This document shows positions 52,744 through 62,568 of a stretch of 64,000 nt of DNA, in pieces. This DNA comes from Mycetocola miduiensis (GTDB lineage Bacteria; Actinomycetota; Actinomycetes; Actinomycetales; Microbacteriaceae). A program made the position numbers and the translations under genes. The first letter of the stretch is position 1; each line of letters begins with the position of its first letter. Below the pieces are notes generated by a model. The model was not told where the DNA came from. It saw nothing but the letters and a program-made list of their open reading frames with translations, and did not search any database. The DNA lies in the NCBI RefSeq assembly GCF_900115155.1, contig NZ_FOVM01000003.1, forward strand, positions 290,555 to 354,554. The letters are read 5' to 3'.

Positions 52744-53757
52744 ATGCGACGACTCGCACTGGTCATCGTGGCCGCAGCAACGGCTGTCACCCTGGCCTCC
52801 TGCAGCACACCAGCTGCCGACACCGGAACGGGTAACGGTGACACAGCAGAAAGCGTCAAGGTCAGCGACCTCTCGATCATCGTCCCGGCTGAGCCCGGCG
52901 GCGGATGGGACCAGACCGGACGCGCCATGTCTGAAACCCTTACGTCCGAAGACCTGGTCGACAGCGCCCCCGTCACCAACATCGGGGGCGCCGGCGGAAC
53001 GGTCGGCCTCGCCTCGCTGGCGAACGAAAAGGATCCGCACACCCTCATGGTCACCGGACTGGTGATGGTGGGCGCCGTCGAGACGAATGACGCCGAGATC
53101 CGGATGGAAGACACCACCCCCATCGCTCGCCTGACCGAAGAGGCCCTCGTCGTCGTGGTTCCGGCGGAGTCGAAGTACGACACCCTTGAGGATCTTGTCG
53201 AAGACATCAAGGAGAACGGCCAGGATGTCTCGGTCACCGGCGGATCAGCCGGCGGTGCCGACCACATCCTCGCCGGCCTGATGCTCGAAGAAGCCGGCCT
53301 GTCCGGCTCCGAAATCGCGGAAAGCCTGAACTACATCCCCAACTCGGGCGGTGGCGAAGCCGTCGCGCTGATCCTTGGCAACAACGCATCGGCAGGCATC
53401 TCCGGCATCGGTGAGTTCCTCGAGCACATCGAGGCTGGAACAATGAAGGCCCTCGCCGTATCCTCGGCAGAGCCCGCGGAAAACCTCCCCGACGTGCCGA
53501 CGATCACTGAAGAGGGCTACGACGTCACGCTGACCAACTGGCGTGGCGTGCTCGCTCCGACGGACATCTCGGACGCCGACCGCGAAGCGCTCATCGATGT
53601 CGTGACCGAGATGCACGACAGCGAGGCCTGGACCGAGGTGCTCGAGACTCGCGGCTGGGCGGATGCCTTCCTCGCCGGTGATGACTTTGAAACATTCCTA
53701 GAGGAAAACATCGCCTCGGTCACGACGACGCTCACCAACATCGGGCTGGTCGACTGA
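52744..53757 (+). CDS. tctC: Tripartite tricarboxylate transporter substrate-binding lipoprotein (TctC family)
   Basis: 337 residues from ATG 52744 (GAGGAG seven bases upstream). Signal peptide with LASC lipobox near residue 20, then the Bug/TctC fold: IIVPAEPGGGWDQTGRAMS, NIGGAGGTVGLASLA, TGGSAGGADHILAGL, YIPNSGGGEAVALILGNNASAGISG. Delivers a carboxylate to TctAB. The 182-base divergent region with the kinase gene probably contains the regulator's operator. Confidence 0.9.
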   Translation: MRRLALVIVAAATAVTLASCSTPAADTGTGNGDTAESVKVSDLSIIVPAEPGGGWDQTGRAMSETLTSEDLVDSAPVTNIGGAGGTVGLASLANEKDPHTLMVTGLVMVGAVETNDAEIRMEDTTPIARLTEEALVVVVPAESKYDTLEDLVEDIKENGQDVSVTGGSAGGADHILAGLMLEEAGLSGSEIAESLNYIPNSGGGEAVALILGNNASAGISGIGEFLEHIEAGTMKALAVSSAEPAENLPDVPTITEEGYDVTLTNWRGVLAPTDISDADREALIDVVTEMHDSEAWTEVLETRGWADAFLAGDDFETFLEENIASVTTTLTNIGLVD

Positions 53758-53759
53758 CC

Positions 53760-54350
53760 ATGTCCACACCATCGATGGGCGCGGCGGGCACAGGCCCGGC
53801 GCGCCCTTCGGCCGGTGGAGAACCGGCCGAAGCATCCGCCCCGCGCTCCAAGCTGGGCGAGTACATTTTCGCGGGGCTCGCGCTCGCGCTCGGTATCTTC
53901 GTCTTCGTGGGCGCCTTCGCTATTCGCCTGCCGACCTCCGGTACCCAGGTCGGGCCGCGCGTCTTCCCGTTCATGGTCGGCACGATCCTCGTGATCTCGG
54001 CAGCTATGGTGATCGTCGACATCGCAAGAGGAAAACTGGGAGACCTCGAACAGGGTGAAGACGTCGACACCCAAGCGAAAACCGACTGGATCACGCTCGC
54101 CAAGATCGTCGCCTTCGTCGCCGCCTTCATCGCGCTCCTCGAGATCATCGGCTGGCCGTTCGCGGCCGCCCTCCTCTTCGGAGGCGTGGCCTGGTCGCTC
54201 GGTGCGAAACGCTGGTGGGTGGCACTGCTCATCGGTCTCGCCCTCGGATTCGTCGTCTACATCGTGTTCGGAGGACTCCTCGGGCTCTCCCTCCCGCCGG
54301 GTCCGCTACTCACCTGGCTCGACCCACTGCTGCAGAGCCTGAGAGGCTGA
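53760..54350 (+). CDS. tctB: Tripartite tricarboxylate transporter small membrane subunit (TctB family)
   Basis: 196 residues, starting two bases after tctC. Pro/Ala-rich N-terminus, four membrane helices and the [20 protein letters not shown] motif typical of TctB. It ends one base before tctA. Small, poorly conserved subunit of the secondary transporter. Confidence 0.88.
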   Translation: MSTPSMGAAGTGPARPSAGGEPAEASAPRSKLGEYIFAGLALALGIFVFVGAFAIRLPTSGTQVGPRVFPFMVGTILVISAAMVIVDIARGKLGDLEQGEDVDTQAKTDWITLAKIVAFVAAFIALLEIIGWPFAAALLFGGVAWSLGAKRWWVALLIGLALGFVVYIVFGGLLGLSLPPGPLLTWLDPLLQSLRG

Positions 54351-54351
54351 C

Positions 54352-56016
54352 ATGGACAACATCCTGAGCCTGATGGAGGGCTTCGCAACCGCCCTCCAGC
54401 CGCAATACCTCATCTTCGGCTTCATCGGCGTGCTCGTCGGAACCGCTGTCGGCGTGCTGCCGGGCATCGGACCCGCCATGACCGTGGCGTTGCTCCTGCC
54501 GCTCACCTACACGCTCGACCCCACCGCCGCTCTGATCACCTTCGCGGGCATCTATTACGGCGGAATGTATGGAGGCTCGACCACGAGCATCCTGCTCAAC
54601 ACGCCTGGGGAATCCGCGTCGATCGTCACCGCCCTCGAGGGCAACAAGATGGCGAAGCTCGGGCGTGGGGCCGCCGCCCTCGCCACAGCGGCACTCGGTT
54701 CCTTCGTCGCCGGCACGATCGCGACGCTCGGCTTGACCATGCTCGCTCCCATCATCGCCGCCTGGGCGGTGAACCTTGCGCCGGCCGATTACGTGGCCCT
54801 CATGGTCGTCGCCTTCATCACCGTTGGCGCACTGTTGGGCTCCTCCGTCTGGCGCGGACTCACCTCGCTGGGCATCGGCCTCTTCCTCGGCCTCGTCGGT
54901 ACTGAGATCCTGTCGGGCCAGCAGCGTTACACGTTCGGGCTGCTTCCTCTGGCGGACGGAATCGACGTGGTCCTCGTCGCTGTCGGCCTCTTCGCCGTCG
55001 GCGAGACACTTTACGTTGCGAGCCGGATGCGACACGGCCGAATCGCTCTCGTCCCGGTGACCCGTGGATGGCGCAGTTGGATGACGAAGGACGACTGGCG
55101 CCGTTCCTGGAAACCGTGGCTCCGCGGCACCGCGATCGGATTCCCGATCGGCACGATTCCAGCGGGCGGCGCAGACGTCGCCACGTTCCTCTCCTATGCC
55201 AGCGAGAAAAAGCTGAGCAAGCACAAGGATCAGTTCGGTCGGGGTGCAATCGAAGGCGTCGCCGGGCCGGAATCGGCTAACAACGCGGCCGCCGCGGGCG
55301 TGCTCGTTCCCTTGCTCACGCTCGGGCTTCCCACGACGGCCACCGCAGCGATCATCCTGTCCGCGTTCCAGTCATACGGCATCCAGCCCGGCCCGCAACT
55401 GTTCACGAACCAGCCGGCGCTCGTCTGGGCGCTCATCGCCAGTCTCTACATCGGCAACGTCATGCTACTCATTCTCAACCTGCCGCTCGTGGGCATCTGG
55501 GTGAAGCTGCTGCAGATCCCGCGGCCCTATCTCTACGCGGGCATTCTCACGTTCGCGGTTCTCGGGGCGTACGCGGTGAACTTTGCCGTGGCTGACATCG
55601 TGATCCTGTTGTTCGTCGGTGTGCTCGGCTATTTCCTGCGCCGGTTCGGCTACCCGATTGCGCCGCTGGTAATCGGTCTCATCCTCGGTCCGATGGCTGA
55701 GGCACAGTTGCGGCGTGCACTGCAGCTCAGCCAGGGCGACCTGAGCGCACTGTTCCTCAGTCCGTTCGCCGCGGTTTGCTACATCGCGCTCATCCTCATC
55801 ATCGCGCTGGGGCTGTGGCTCCGACGTCGCCAAAGCCGCCTCGAGCGAACCCTGGCCGCGGCCGCGGCTGCGGACACGTCGCTGTCCGCTGCGGTGAACC
55901 AGGCCTGGGATGCCGGAGAGCGGCCGACCGATGTGAAGACATCGGACATCCGCGTTCAGGCTCCCGCTGAAGAGCCGCCGACGGAGAAAGGGTCGCGCAG
56001 GCGAGGTGGTCGCTAG
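54352..56016 (+). CDS. tctA: Tripartite tricarboxylate transporter large membrane subunit (TctA family)
   Basis: 554 residues, about 12 membrane helices. Conserved TctA features: [43 protein letters not shown] near residue 63, and [21 protein letters not shown] ([27 protein letters not shown]). Translocates the carboxylate with a cation gradient. Longer C-terminal hydrophilic tail (about 50 residues) than usual. Confidence 0.93.
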   Translation: MDNILSLMEGFATALQPQYLIFGFIGVLVGTAVGVLPGIGPAMTVALLLPLTYTLDPTAALITFAGIYYGGMYGGSTTSILLNTPGESASIVTALEGNKMAKLGRGAAALATAALGSFVAGTIATLGLTMLAPIIAAWAVNLAPADYVALMVVAFITVGALLGSSVWRGLTSLGIGLFLGLVGTEILSGQQRYTFGLLPLADGIDVVLVAVGLFAVGETLYVASRMRHGRIALVPVTRGWRSWMTKDDWRRSWKPWLRGTAIGFPIGTIPAGGADVATFLSYASEKKLSKHKDQFGRGAIEGVAGPESANNAAAAGVLVPLLTLGLPTTATAAIILSAFQSYGIQPGPQLFTNQPALVWALIASLYIGNVMLLILNLPLVGIWVKLLQIPRPYLYAGILTFAVLGAYAVNFAVADIVILLFVGVLGYFLRRFGYPIAPLVIGLILGPMAEAQLRRALQLSQGDLSALFLSPFAAVCYIALILIIALGLWLRRRQSRLERTLAAAAAADTSLSAAVNQAWDAGERPTDVKTSDIRVQAPAEEPPTEKGSRRRGGR

Positions 56017-56052
56017 GACAGGGGATCTCGGTACGCGGCCTCGCTGCGCTCG

Positions 56053-56135
56053 GGCGCTACTCGATCAGCGATTCACTCGCTGGTCGAGTAGCCCGCGTAG
56101 CGAATCACTTGCTGGTCGAGTAGCTTGCGTAGCGA
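56053..56135. repeat. Dispersed GCTGGTCGAGTAGC repeats
   Basis: Two direct copies of GCTGGTCGAGTAGCNNGCGTAGCGA (56,079-56,103 and 56,111-56,135) and one inverted partial copy (GCTACTCGATCAGC, 56,056-56,069). This repeat type is common between convergent genes in Microbacteriaceae. It lies between the convergent tctA and ROK genes and may form a bidirectional terminator. Confidence 0.65.
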
Positions 56136-56148
56136 GACCCAACGGACG

Positions 56149-57402
56149 TCACGCAACCGGCGACATCCGCCCGGGCGTCAGCTCCAACGCCCGTTCGCGC
56201 ACGAGGGAGAGGGCCTGCTCGACAGCCCCCATGCCAACCGCCTCGGGGCCGAGCGCCGATGGCACCAGATCGGGCGCCGTCGGGTCGTCGCTTGCAGCAA
56301 TCAGCAAAGCCGCCCGCTCGATCACCGTCGGCAAAGTCGCGGTAGCGGCACCGCCAACGATGACACGGTCGACGTCGAGCAGGTCGCCGAGCACGATGCA
56401 GATGCGCGCGAGGCGCTCTGCGAGCCGCTCCAGGATGCCGGCCGCCGTCTCATCACCGCGCGCGGCAGCGTCCGTGACCTCGCGAGCGCTCAGCGACTCC
56501 GGGTCAAGCTGGCTGAGCGGGCTGCCAAACGGCAGATTCCCGGACCGGATCGCCTCGGCGGCCCATTGCCTGGCAATCAGCGCCAGGCCGTCTGCCGAAC
56601 GGACTCCGTCGACGTAGTCGAGGAACCGCATCTCCCCCGCGCCGCCCCGTCGTCCGCGAACGAGCCGCCGGTCGATCATCAGCCCTGCGCCGATACCCTC
56701 GCCGACGAGCATTGCTATGTATGAGTCGACCGTGCGACCACTGCCCTTACTCGAGGTTCGCTCGGCGATCGCCGCGAGGTTGGCGTCATTCTCCACGGTG
56801 ACGAGCGGCGCATCCTGGTCGAACTCGTTGAGAAGGCCTGGGTTCATCAGCTGCCAGAACCCGGTCCGGTGTGGCGGTGAGTCCCCGGCCGCATCGATTG
56901 GCGATGGCACGCCGATGGTCACGGCAAGAATCGTTGACGCGTCGATGCCGGATTCGACGAGCGCCCGATCGAAAACCGACCGTGCCATCCGGCGGCGATC
57001 GTCGGCATCCGCGAGTCGCTCGACGCTCTGCGGTGTTGCGGCAGGGATGTTCTCGTCCGCCTGGCCGAGGACCCGGCCACGAAGATCTGCAACCGTCGCT
57101 GACATCCGGTCGTAGCCCGCATCGACGCCGACGACGACGGCAGCGCGGTCGCGCAGCGTGTAGCGACGAGCCGGCCGTCCCTTGCGGTAGTCGCTGCCGG
57201 TTCGCGCGTTACCCAGTTCGTCGAGCCAGCCCAATCCAACGAGGTCGTCACAGAGCCCGATCACTGTGGCGCGGGTGAGCCCGGTCGCCGCCATGAGATC
57301 GGATGCCGTGAAAACAGTCGCCTGCCACGCGAACTCCAACACGTGACGCGCGTTGAGCGTCCGCATGAGCTGCGGCGAAGACGCTGCGACGGAGTGACTC
57401 AA
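56149..57402 (-). CDS. ROK-family transcriptional regulator
   Basis: 417 residues from TTG 57402 (AAAGG upstream); TTG 57432 gives 10 more residues. N-terminal winged HTH (FTASDLMAATGLTRATVIGLCDDLVGLGWL) and a ROK sugar-kinase-like domain (VVVGVDAGYDRMSATV, VTIGVPSPID, ENDANLAAIAE, LVGEGIGAGLMID). The usual zinc-binding CxCGxxGC motif of ROK kinases is absent, so it is a sensor rather than an active kinase. Divergent from the alpha-glucoside operon, whose repressor it probably is. Confidence 0.87.
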   Translation of the reverse strand: MSHSVAASSPQLMRTLNARHVLEFAWQATVFTASDLMAATGLTRATVIGLCDDLVGLGWLDELGNARTGSDYRKGRPARRYTLRDRAAVVVGVDAGYDRMSATVADLRGRVLGQADENIPAATPQSVERLADADDRRRMARSVFDRALVESGIDASTILAVTIGVPSPIDAAGDSPPHRTGFWQLMNPGLLNEFDQDAPLVTVENDANLAAIAERTSSKGSGRTVDSYIAMLVGEGIGAGLMIDRRLVRGRRGGAGEMRFLDYVDGVRSADGLALIARQWAAEAIRSGNLPFGSPLSQLDPESLSAREVTDAAARGDETAAGILERLAERLARICIVLGDLLDVDRVIVGGAATATLPTVIERAALLIAASDDPTAPDLVPSALGPEAVGMGAVEQALSLVRERALELTPGRMSPVA

Positions 57403-57433
57403 CCCCTTGACCTTTCCATTGGGCGGGCGCAAT

Positions 57434-57452
57434 ATTTACGACACAAATAAAT
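57434..57452. promoter_or_regulatory. A/T-rich inverted repeat, possible ROK operator
   Basis: ATTTA-N9-TAAAT in an A/T-rich patch between the divergent ROK and ABC transporter genes, with a further TATTTAG at 57,463. ROK regulators of the XylR/NagC type bind such A/T-rich half-sites. Confidence 0.45.
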
Positions 57453-57514
57453 GCACAACCTATATTTAGTCGATCCTCGCCTGCCGGATCGCTTCTATCA
57501 AGGGGGACAACGAC

Positions 57515-58777
57515 GTGCTCCAAAGAAAATCTCTCACTCGGGTCGGCTTTGCTCTTGCCGGAATGCTGGGCGTATCCGCCGCCCTGTCAGGGTGCGCCGC
57601 CGACGGGAGCGGCCCAGCCGAAATCACCTTCCACATGAGCAAGCCGGAAGCGATCGAATTCTTCCGCGAACTCACGGCCCAGTTCAATGAAGAGCAGTCA
57701 GACGTCCATGTGACACTCGACACAGCGTCGAACCTGTCAGCCGGCTTCCTGCGCGGCAACCCGCCCGACGTCGGACTTCTCAACTACAACATGGAGATGT
57801 CGCGGTTCATGGAACGCGGCGCTCTTTCCGACCTCGGTGACATGGAGGAGGCGAGCCGCATCCGCCCGGACGTGCAGGACCTCGTCGACCAGTACTCCAC
57901 CTATCCCGGACGCACGAGCGTGCTGCCGTACTCGGTCGCCGCGGCATCCGTCATCTACAACAAGGACATCTTCGAAGAGAACGGCCTCGAGGTCCCCGAG
58001 ACCTGGGATGAACTGATCGAGGTGTGCAACACGCTGCAGGACGCCGGAATCACCCCGATCTACAGCACGTTCTCGGAGCCGTGGACGATCGCGCAGGGAC
58101 TGTTCGACTACACAGCCGGCGGATCGCTCGATCTCCCGGACTTCTTCGAGCAAATGAACGAACTCGGCACGGAGGTGGGGCCCGAATCGCCGGTCTCCTT
58201 CCAGAAGGACTTCAAGGAACCCGTCGAGAAGATGGTGGAACTTTCCGCCTACTCGAACGATAATGCGGAGAGCCGCACCTACGGCGACGGGAACGTCGCT
58301 TTCGCCAAGGGTGAAGCGGCCATGCTGATGCAGGGTCCGTGGGCACTCGGCGAGATCGCCAAGACAGACGACAGTCTCGACCTCGGCACCTTCCCCCTTC
58401 CGGCCACGAATGACCCCGACGACCTCAAGGTTCGGGTGAACGTCGACCTCGCGCTCTGGGTCCCCGAGGCCGGCACTGACAAGGAAGCCGCACGCACCTT
58501 CGTCTCGTACCTCATGCAGCAGGACACGATGGACGAGTACAACGCCGCCTTCCTCGGCTTCGGAACCACCACTGACGCCGCTCCGCCCACGGATGAACGC
58601 ATCATCGGCATGGCCGACTACTACCAGGACGGCCGCTTCTACCTGGGCCCGTCACAGCGCGTCCACCTGAGTATCCCCACCGCCAACTACATCCAGGCCA
58701 TGGCGACCGGTGCGGACATCGATCGGACGCTTGCCCGACTCGACGCCGACTGGGCACGCCTGGCCTTCCGCGAGTAA
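57515..58777 (+). CDS. Alpha-glucoside-type ABC transporter substrate-binding lipoprotein
   Basis: 420 residues from GTG 57515 with AAGGGGG upstream. LSGC lipobox near residue 25. Maltose-binding-like fold: ITFHMSKPEAIEFF, PPDVGLLNYNMEMSRF, SVLPYSVAAASVIYNKDIFEENGLEVPETWDEL, GEAAMLMQGPWALG. First gene of a four-gene operon ending with a GH13 glucosidase, so a glucose oligosaccharide is the probable ligand. Confidence 0.9.
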   Translation: MLQRKSLTRVGFALAGMLGVSAALSGCAADGSGPAEITFHMSKPEAIEFFRELTAQFNEEQSDVHVTLDTASNLSAGFLRGNPPDVGLLNYNMEMSRFMERGALSDLGDMEEASRIRPDVQDLVDQYSTYPGRTSVLPYSVAAASVIYNKDIFEENGLEVPETWDELIEVCNTLQDAGITPIYSTFSEPWTIAQGLFDYTAGGSLDLPDFFEQMNELGTEVGPESPVSFQKDFKEPVEKMVELSAYSNDNAESRTYGDGNVAFAKGEAAMLMQGPWALGEIAKTDDSLDLGTFPLPATNDPDDLKVRVNVDLALWVPEAGTDKEAARTFVSYLMQQDTMDEYNAAFLGFGTTTDAAPPTDERIIGMADYYQDGRFYLGPSQRVHLSIPTANYIQAMATGADIDRTLARLDADWARLAFRE

Positions 58778-58801
58778 TCAGAAGCCTCGGAGGACAACGA
58801 C

Positions 58802-59767
58802 ATGACGATTCCTATCACACCGGCCTCGGCGGCCGCCGGCGACCTCGTCTCCGCGGCCGAGCACGGGCAGACCGATCATCTCGCCGGTGCGCACACGAAG
58901 AGGGGCAAACCGAAGGTCGACGGGGTCTACTACCTGTTCCTCCTGCCGACACTCATCCTCTTCACCCTGTTCATCACCCTCCCGGCGCTCGTGGGGATCT
59001 TCTACAGCTTCACGAACTTCATCGGTTTCGGTGACTGGCAACTCGTCGGGTTCACCAACTACATCGCGGTATTCTCGGACCCCGCGATCCTCTCGAGCTA
59101 CCTCTTCACCTTCGGCTTCGCTCTCGTCACCGTGATCGTGGTCAACGTCATCGCGTTTCTCCTTGCGGTGGCTCTGACCTCCCGGATCCGCCTGAAGACC
59201 CCGCTGAGGGCCATCTTCGTCATCCCGATGGTCATCTCCGGCATCGTCATCGCGTTCGTGTTCAAGTACCTTTTCTCGAACTCACTGCCGGCGCTGGGCG
59301 CCGCCACCGGGATACCGTGGCTGCAGGAATCGATCCTGGCCAACGAAAGCACCGCCTGGATCGGGATCGTCATCGTCACGGCGTGGCAGTCCATCCCGGG
59401 CGCCCTGCTGATCTACATCGCCGGCCTGCTGTCCATCCCCGGTGAAGTATACGAAGCAGCCGACATCGACGGCGCGAGCGCCTGGGTCCGGCTCCGCTCG
59501 GTCACCCTTCCGCTCGTCGCCGGTTATGTCGTCATCAACGTCATTCTCGGGTTCAAGAACTTCCTCAGCGCGTACGACGTCATCGTGGGTCTGACCAACG
59601 GTGGGCCGGGCACGTCGACGCGAAGCATCGCCATGACCATCTTCACCGGCTTCACCGGCGGCGATTACGCCTACCAGATGGCGAATGCGACGCTCTTCTT
59701 CATCATCGCCATTCTCATTTCGCTCCTTCAACTTCGACTTACTCGTGGAAAGGCAGCCATCTCATGA
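58802..59767 (+). CDS. Sugar ABC transporter permease (MalF-like)
   Basis: 321 residues, GGAGGACAACGAC before the ATG. Six helices after a 45-residue cytoplasmic N-terminus; EAA loop IPGEVYEAADIDGASAWVRLRSVTLPLV. The stop overlaps the next permease by four bases. Confidence 0.9.
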   Translation: MTIPITPASAAAGDLVSAAEHGQTDHLAGAHTKRGKPKVDGVYYLFLLPTLILFTLFITLPALVGIFYSFTNFIGFGDWQLVGFTNYIAVFSDPAILSSYLFTFGFALVTVIVVNVIAFLLAVALTSRIRLKTPLRAIFVIPMVISGIVIAFVFKYLFSNSLPALGAATGIPWLQESILANESTAWIGIVIVTAWQSIPGALLIYIAGLLSIPGEVYEAADIDGASAWVRLRSVTLPLVAGYVVINVILGFKNFLSAYDVIVGLTNGGPGTSTRSIAMTIFTGFTGGDYAYQMANATLFFIIAILISLLQLRLTRGKAAIS

Positions 59768-60696
59768 CGCAGGAAAAGATCCGGACGGCGACTCCCGCGA
59801 CTCGGTCAGCCGCCGACAAGGGGAGCGGGGATGCCGGAACGCGCAGCACGCGCAGCAGGCGCGGAAAGGTCGGACAGGAGACCACCAATTGGCCGGTCAT
59901 GATCATCCTGTTCCTCTGCGCGCTGACGGTTCTGCTGCCGTTGTACGTCACGATTTCGATGTCGATGAAGACGACAGCGCAAGCCGTCGACGGCAATGCC
60001 TTCTCGCTCCCGGCGCCGGTCGACTTCTCCGGGTTCGTCGAGGCCTGGGAACTCACCAACTTCCCCGTCACCTTCACCATCTCCGTCCTGGTGACGCTCG
60101 GCACCGTCGTCGGCACCGTGCTCCTGGCCGCCCTCGCCTCCTACGCCATCGTGCGCAATTGGGAACACCGCCTGTTCCGCTGGTCCTTCTTCTACCTGCT
60201 GGCGGCCATGTTCCTGCCGTTCCCCGTCGTCGCGCTCCCCCAGATCCAGCTCACCGGACTGGTCGGTCTCGCGAACCCGGTCGGTGTGACGATCCTGCAC
60301 ATCATGTTCCAGCTCTCGTTCAGCATCCTGCTGTTCACCGCCTTCCTGCGCTCAATTCCACTCGAGCTCGAGGAAAGCGCGCGGATCGACGGTGCCACGA
60401 CCTGGCAGACGTTCTGGCAGCTGATCTTCCCGCTGCTCGCCCCAATGAGCGCCACCGTCGCGATCTTCGCCTTCCTCGCGTCGTGGAACGACTTCATGAT
60501 GCCGTCGCTGATCATCGCCCAGGCGGACCAGCAGACCATCCCCGTGGTGCAGAACATCTTCCAGACGCAGTTCAGCACCAACTACAACGTCTCATTCGCG
60601 TCGTACCTCATGGCGATGGCCCCGGCGATCATCGTCTACCTGTTCACTCAGCGCTGGGTCATGGAAGGTGTCACCCAGGGCGCTGTGAAGGGCTGA
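59764..60696 (+). CDS. Sugar ABC transporter permease (MalG-like)
   Basis: 310 residues, start in ATGA overlap with the previous gene. Basic N-terminus, six helices, EAA loop IPLELEESARIDGATTWQTFWQLIFPLL. Pairs with the MalF-like protein; no ATPase gene nearby, consistent with a shared MsiK-type ATPase. Confidence 0.9.
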   Translation: MTQEKIRTATPATRSAADKGSGDAGTRSTRSRRGKVGQETTNWPVMIILFLCALTVLLPLYVTISMSMKTTAQAVDGNAFSLPAPVDFSGFVEAWELTNFPVTFTISVLVTLGTVVGTVLLAALASYAIVRNWEHRLFRWSFFYLLAAMFLPFPVVALPQIQLTGLVGLANPVGVTILHIMFQLSFSILLFTAFLRSIPLELEESARIDGATTWQTFWQLIFPLLAPMSATVAIFAFLASWNDFMMPSLIIAQADQQTIPVVQNIFQTQFSTNYNVSFASYLMAMAPAIIVYLFTQRWVMEGVTQGAVKG

Positions 60697-60746
60697 TGCT
60701 CTCGCGACCGTAACTCGTCACCACTCCCGACACCAAAGGATCACCC

Positions 60747-62414
60747 GTGACCGACGTGCGCACGCGCGAAACCGCCCGAGAACTCGACGCAGACCCCAAC
60801 TGGTGGCGGCAGGCAGCCGTGTACCAGATCTACCCTCGCAGTTTCGCGGATGCCAACGGTGACGGGATCGGCGACCTGCCCGGCATCCGGTCGCGTATTC
60901 CGTACCTCCGCCGCCTCGATATCGATGCGGTGTGGTTGAGCCCGTTCTACCCGTCGGCGCTCGCAGACGGAGGCTACGACGTCGACGACTACCGCGATGT
61001 CGACCCCCGCCTCGGCACCCTCGACGACTTCGACGCCCTCGTCGCCGACCTCCACTCGAGCGGCATCCGGCTCATCGTCGACATCGTGCCCAACCACACC
61101 TCGAACCGGCACGAGTGGTTCGTCGAGGCCCTCGCCTCGCCGCGCGACTCGGCCGCGCGCAACCGGTACATCTTCCGTGACGGCCGCGGGCCGGATGGTT
61201 CAGAACCGCCGGCCGACTGGACGAGCGCGTTCGGCGGGCCTGCGTGGGAGCCGGTCGGTGACGGCCAGTGGTACCTGCACTACTTCGCGACCGAGCAGCC
61301 CGACCTCAACTGGGACAATCGTGAGGTCCGCGACGACTTCCTGACGACGTTGCGGTTCTGGTCCGACCGGGGGGTAGACGGGTTCCGCATCGACGTCGCC
61401 CACGGCCTTGCCAAGAAGCTCGACCTCGACCTGCCCAGCCAGGCCGACATGGACGCACTCCCCCGCGACGCCGGGGGGCATCCGCTGTGGGACCGCGACG
61501 AAGTCCACGAAATCTACGCCGAGTGGCGGGCCGTGTTCAACAGCTACACGCCACCACGCACCGGGGTGGCCGAAGCGTGGGTGGAGTCGAGCCGGCGGCA
61601 CCGGTACGCCAGCCCGGAGGGCCTCGGCCAGGCCTTCAACTTCGATCTTCTCGAGGCAGGATTCGACGCGGTTACGTTCCGCCGGATTGTGACTGAGAAT
61701 CTCGCTCTGGCTGGACTGTCCGGGTCCTCGACGACCTGGGTGCTCTCCAATCACGACGTCGTGCGGCACGCCACCCGGTATGGCCTGCCTGAGCCCGCCG
61801 ACCCGAAGACGAAGCACGGCAGCGACTGGCTGCGTTCTGGTGGCACGTCTCCGGTGCTCGACGCTGAACGCGGGCTGCGCCGCGCCCGCGCGGCGACGCT
61901 GTTCGAACTCGCTCTGCCCGGTTCGGCCTATCTGTACCAGGGCGAAGAGCTCGGACTACCCGAGGTTGCCGACATCCCCGCCAATCGACGTCAGGATCCG
62001 GCGTTCTTCCGGAACCCCGGTGTGGACATCGGCCGTGACGGATGTCGCGTGCCCCTTCCTTGGACGGCTACGGGGCCCTCGTTCGGCTTCGGACCCGGGG
62101 AACCCCACCTGCCCCAGCCGGCGTCATGGGGTTCCGTCGCAGTCGAGGTCCAGGAGAGAGACCCGGAGTCCACGCTTCGGCTTTACCGGGATGCTCTCGC
62201 GCTGCGGCGGGTGCTGCAGACCGGTGAGCAACTCGAGTGGATCCCGTCGAAGTCTGACGTTGTGCATTTCCGCCGACCCAACGGGTGGGAGACGGTGATG
62301 AATTTCGGCAATACGCCGGTGGAGCTGCCCGAGGGCGAAGTGTTGCTGTTCAGTAGTCCCCTCGAGGGCGGGCTGCTCCCCGGCGAAACGACCGCCTGGC
62401 TTCGTCGCGACTGA
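60747..62414 (+). CDS. GH13 alpha-glucosidase (oligo-1,6-glucosidase/alpha-glucosidase type)
   Basis: 555 residues from GTG 60747. Family 13 motifs in order: QIYPRSFADANGDGIGDLPGI, DIVPNHTS (region I), GFRIDVAHGL (region II with nucleophile Asp), GVAEAWV (region III with acid/base Glu) and LSNHDVVRH (region IV with transition-state Asp). No signal peptide, so it acts in the cytoplasm on the sugar imported by the preceding ABC system. Likely substrates: maltose, isomaltose, sucrose or trehalose-like glucosides. Confidence 0.93.
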   Translation: MTDVRTRETARELDADPNWWRQAAVYQIYPRSFADANGDGIGDLPGIRSRIPYLRRLDIDAVWLSPFYPSALADGGYDVDDYRDVDPRLGTLDDFDALVADLHSSGIRLIVDIVPNHTSNRHEWFVEALASPRDSAARNRYIFRDGRGPDGSEPPADWTSAFGGPAWEPVGDGQWYLHYFATEQPDLNWDNREVRDDFLTTLRFWSDRGVDGFRIDVAHGLAKKLDLDLPSQADMDALPRDAGGHPLWDRDEVHEIYAEWRAVFNSYTPPRTGVAEAWVESSRRHRYASPEGLGQAFNFDLLEAGFDAVTFRRIVTENLALAGLSGSSTTWVLSNHDVVRHATRYGLPEPADPKTKHGSDWLRSGGTSPVLDAERGLRRARAATLFELALPGSAYLYQGEELGLPEVADIPANRRQDPAFFRNPGVDIGRDGCRVPLPWTATGPSFGFGPGEPHLPQPASWGSVAVEVQERDPESTLRLYRDALALRRVLQTGEQLEWIPSKSDVVHFRRPNGWETVMNFGNTPVELPEGEVLLFSSPLEGGLLPGETTAWLRRD

Positions 62415-62469
62415 CTGCCCTGTTCTCCCATTCGGGCCACGTCCAGGCGTCGGGCTGGCTGAGGTGGAC

Positions 62470-62568
62470 GGGATGGTTCAGAAGGGCGGGATGGTTCAGG
62501 GCGGGATGGTTCAGGGCGGGATGGTTCAGAAGGGCGGGATGGTTCAGGGCGGGATGGTTCAGAAGGGC
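62470..62568. repeat. Minisatellite of 15/18-base units
   Basis: Six tandem copies of GGGATGGTTCAG(AA)GGGC-type units in lengths 18-15-15-18-15-18. It lies between the convergent glucosidase and HNH genes. The last copy contains the stop codon of the HNH gene. Confidence 0.85.

Noticed and set aside
62470..62568. Possible CRISPR or coding repeat
   Set aside because: Units of 15-18 bases without spacers; simple tandem repeat.
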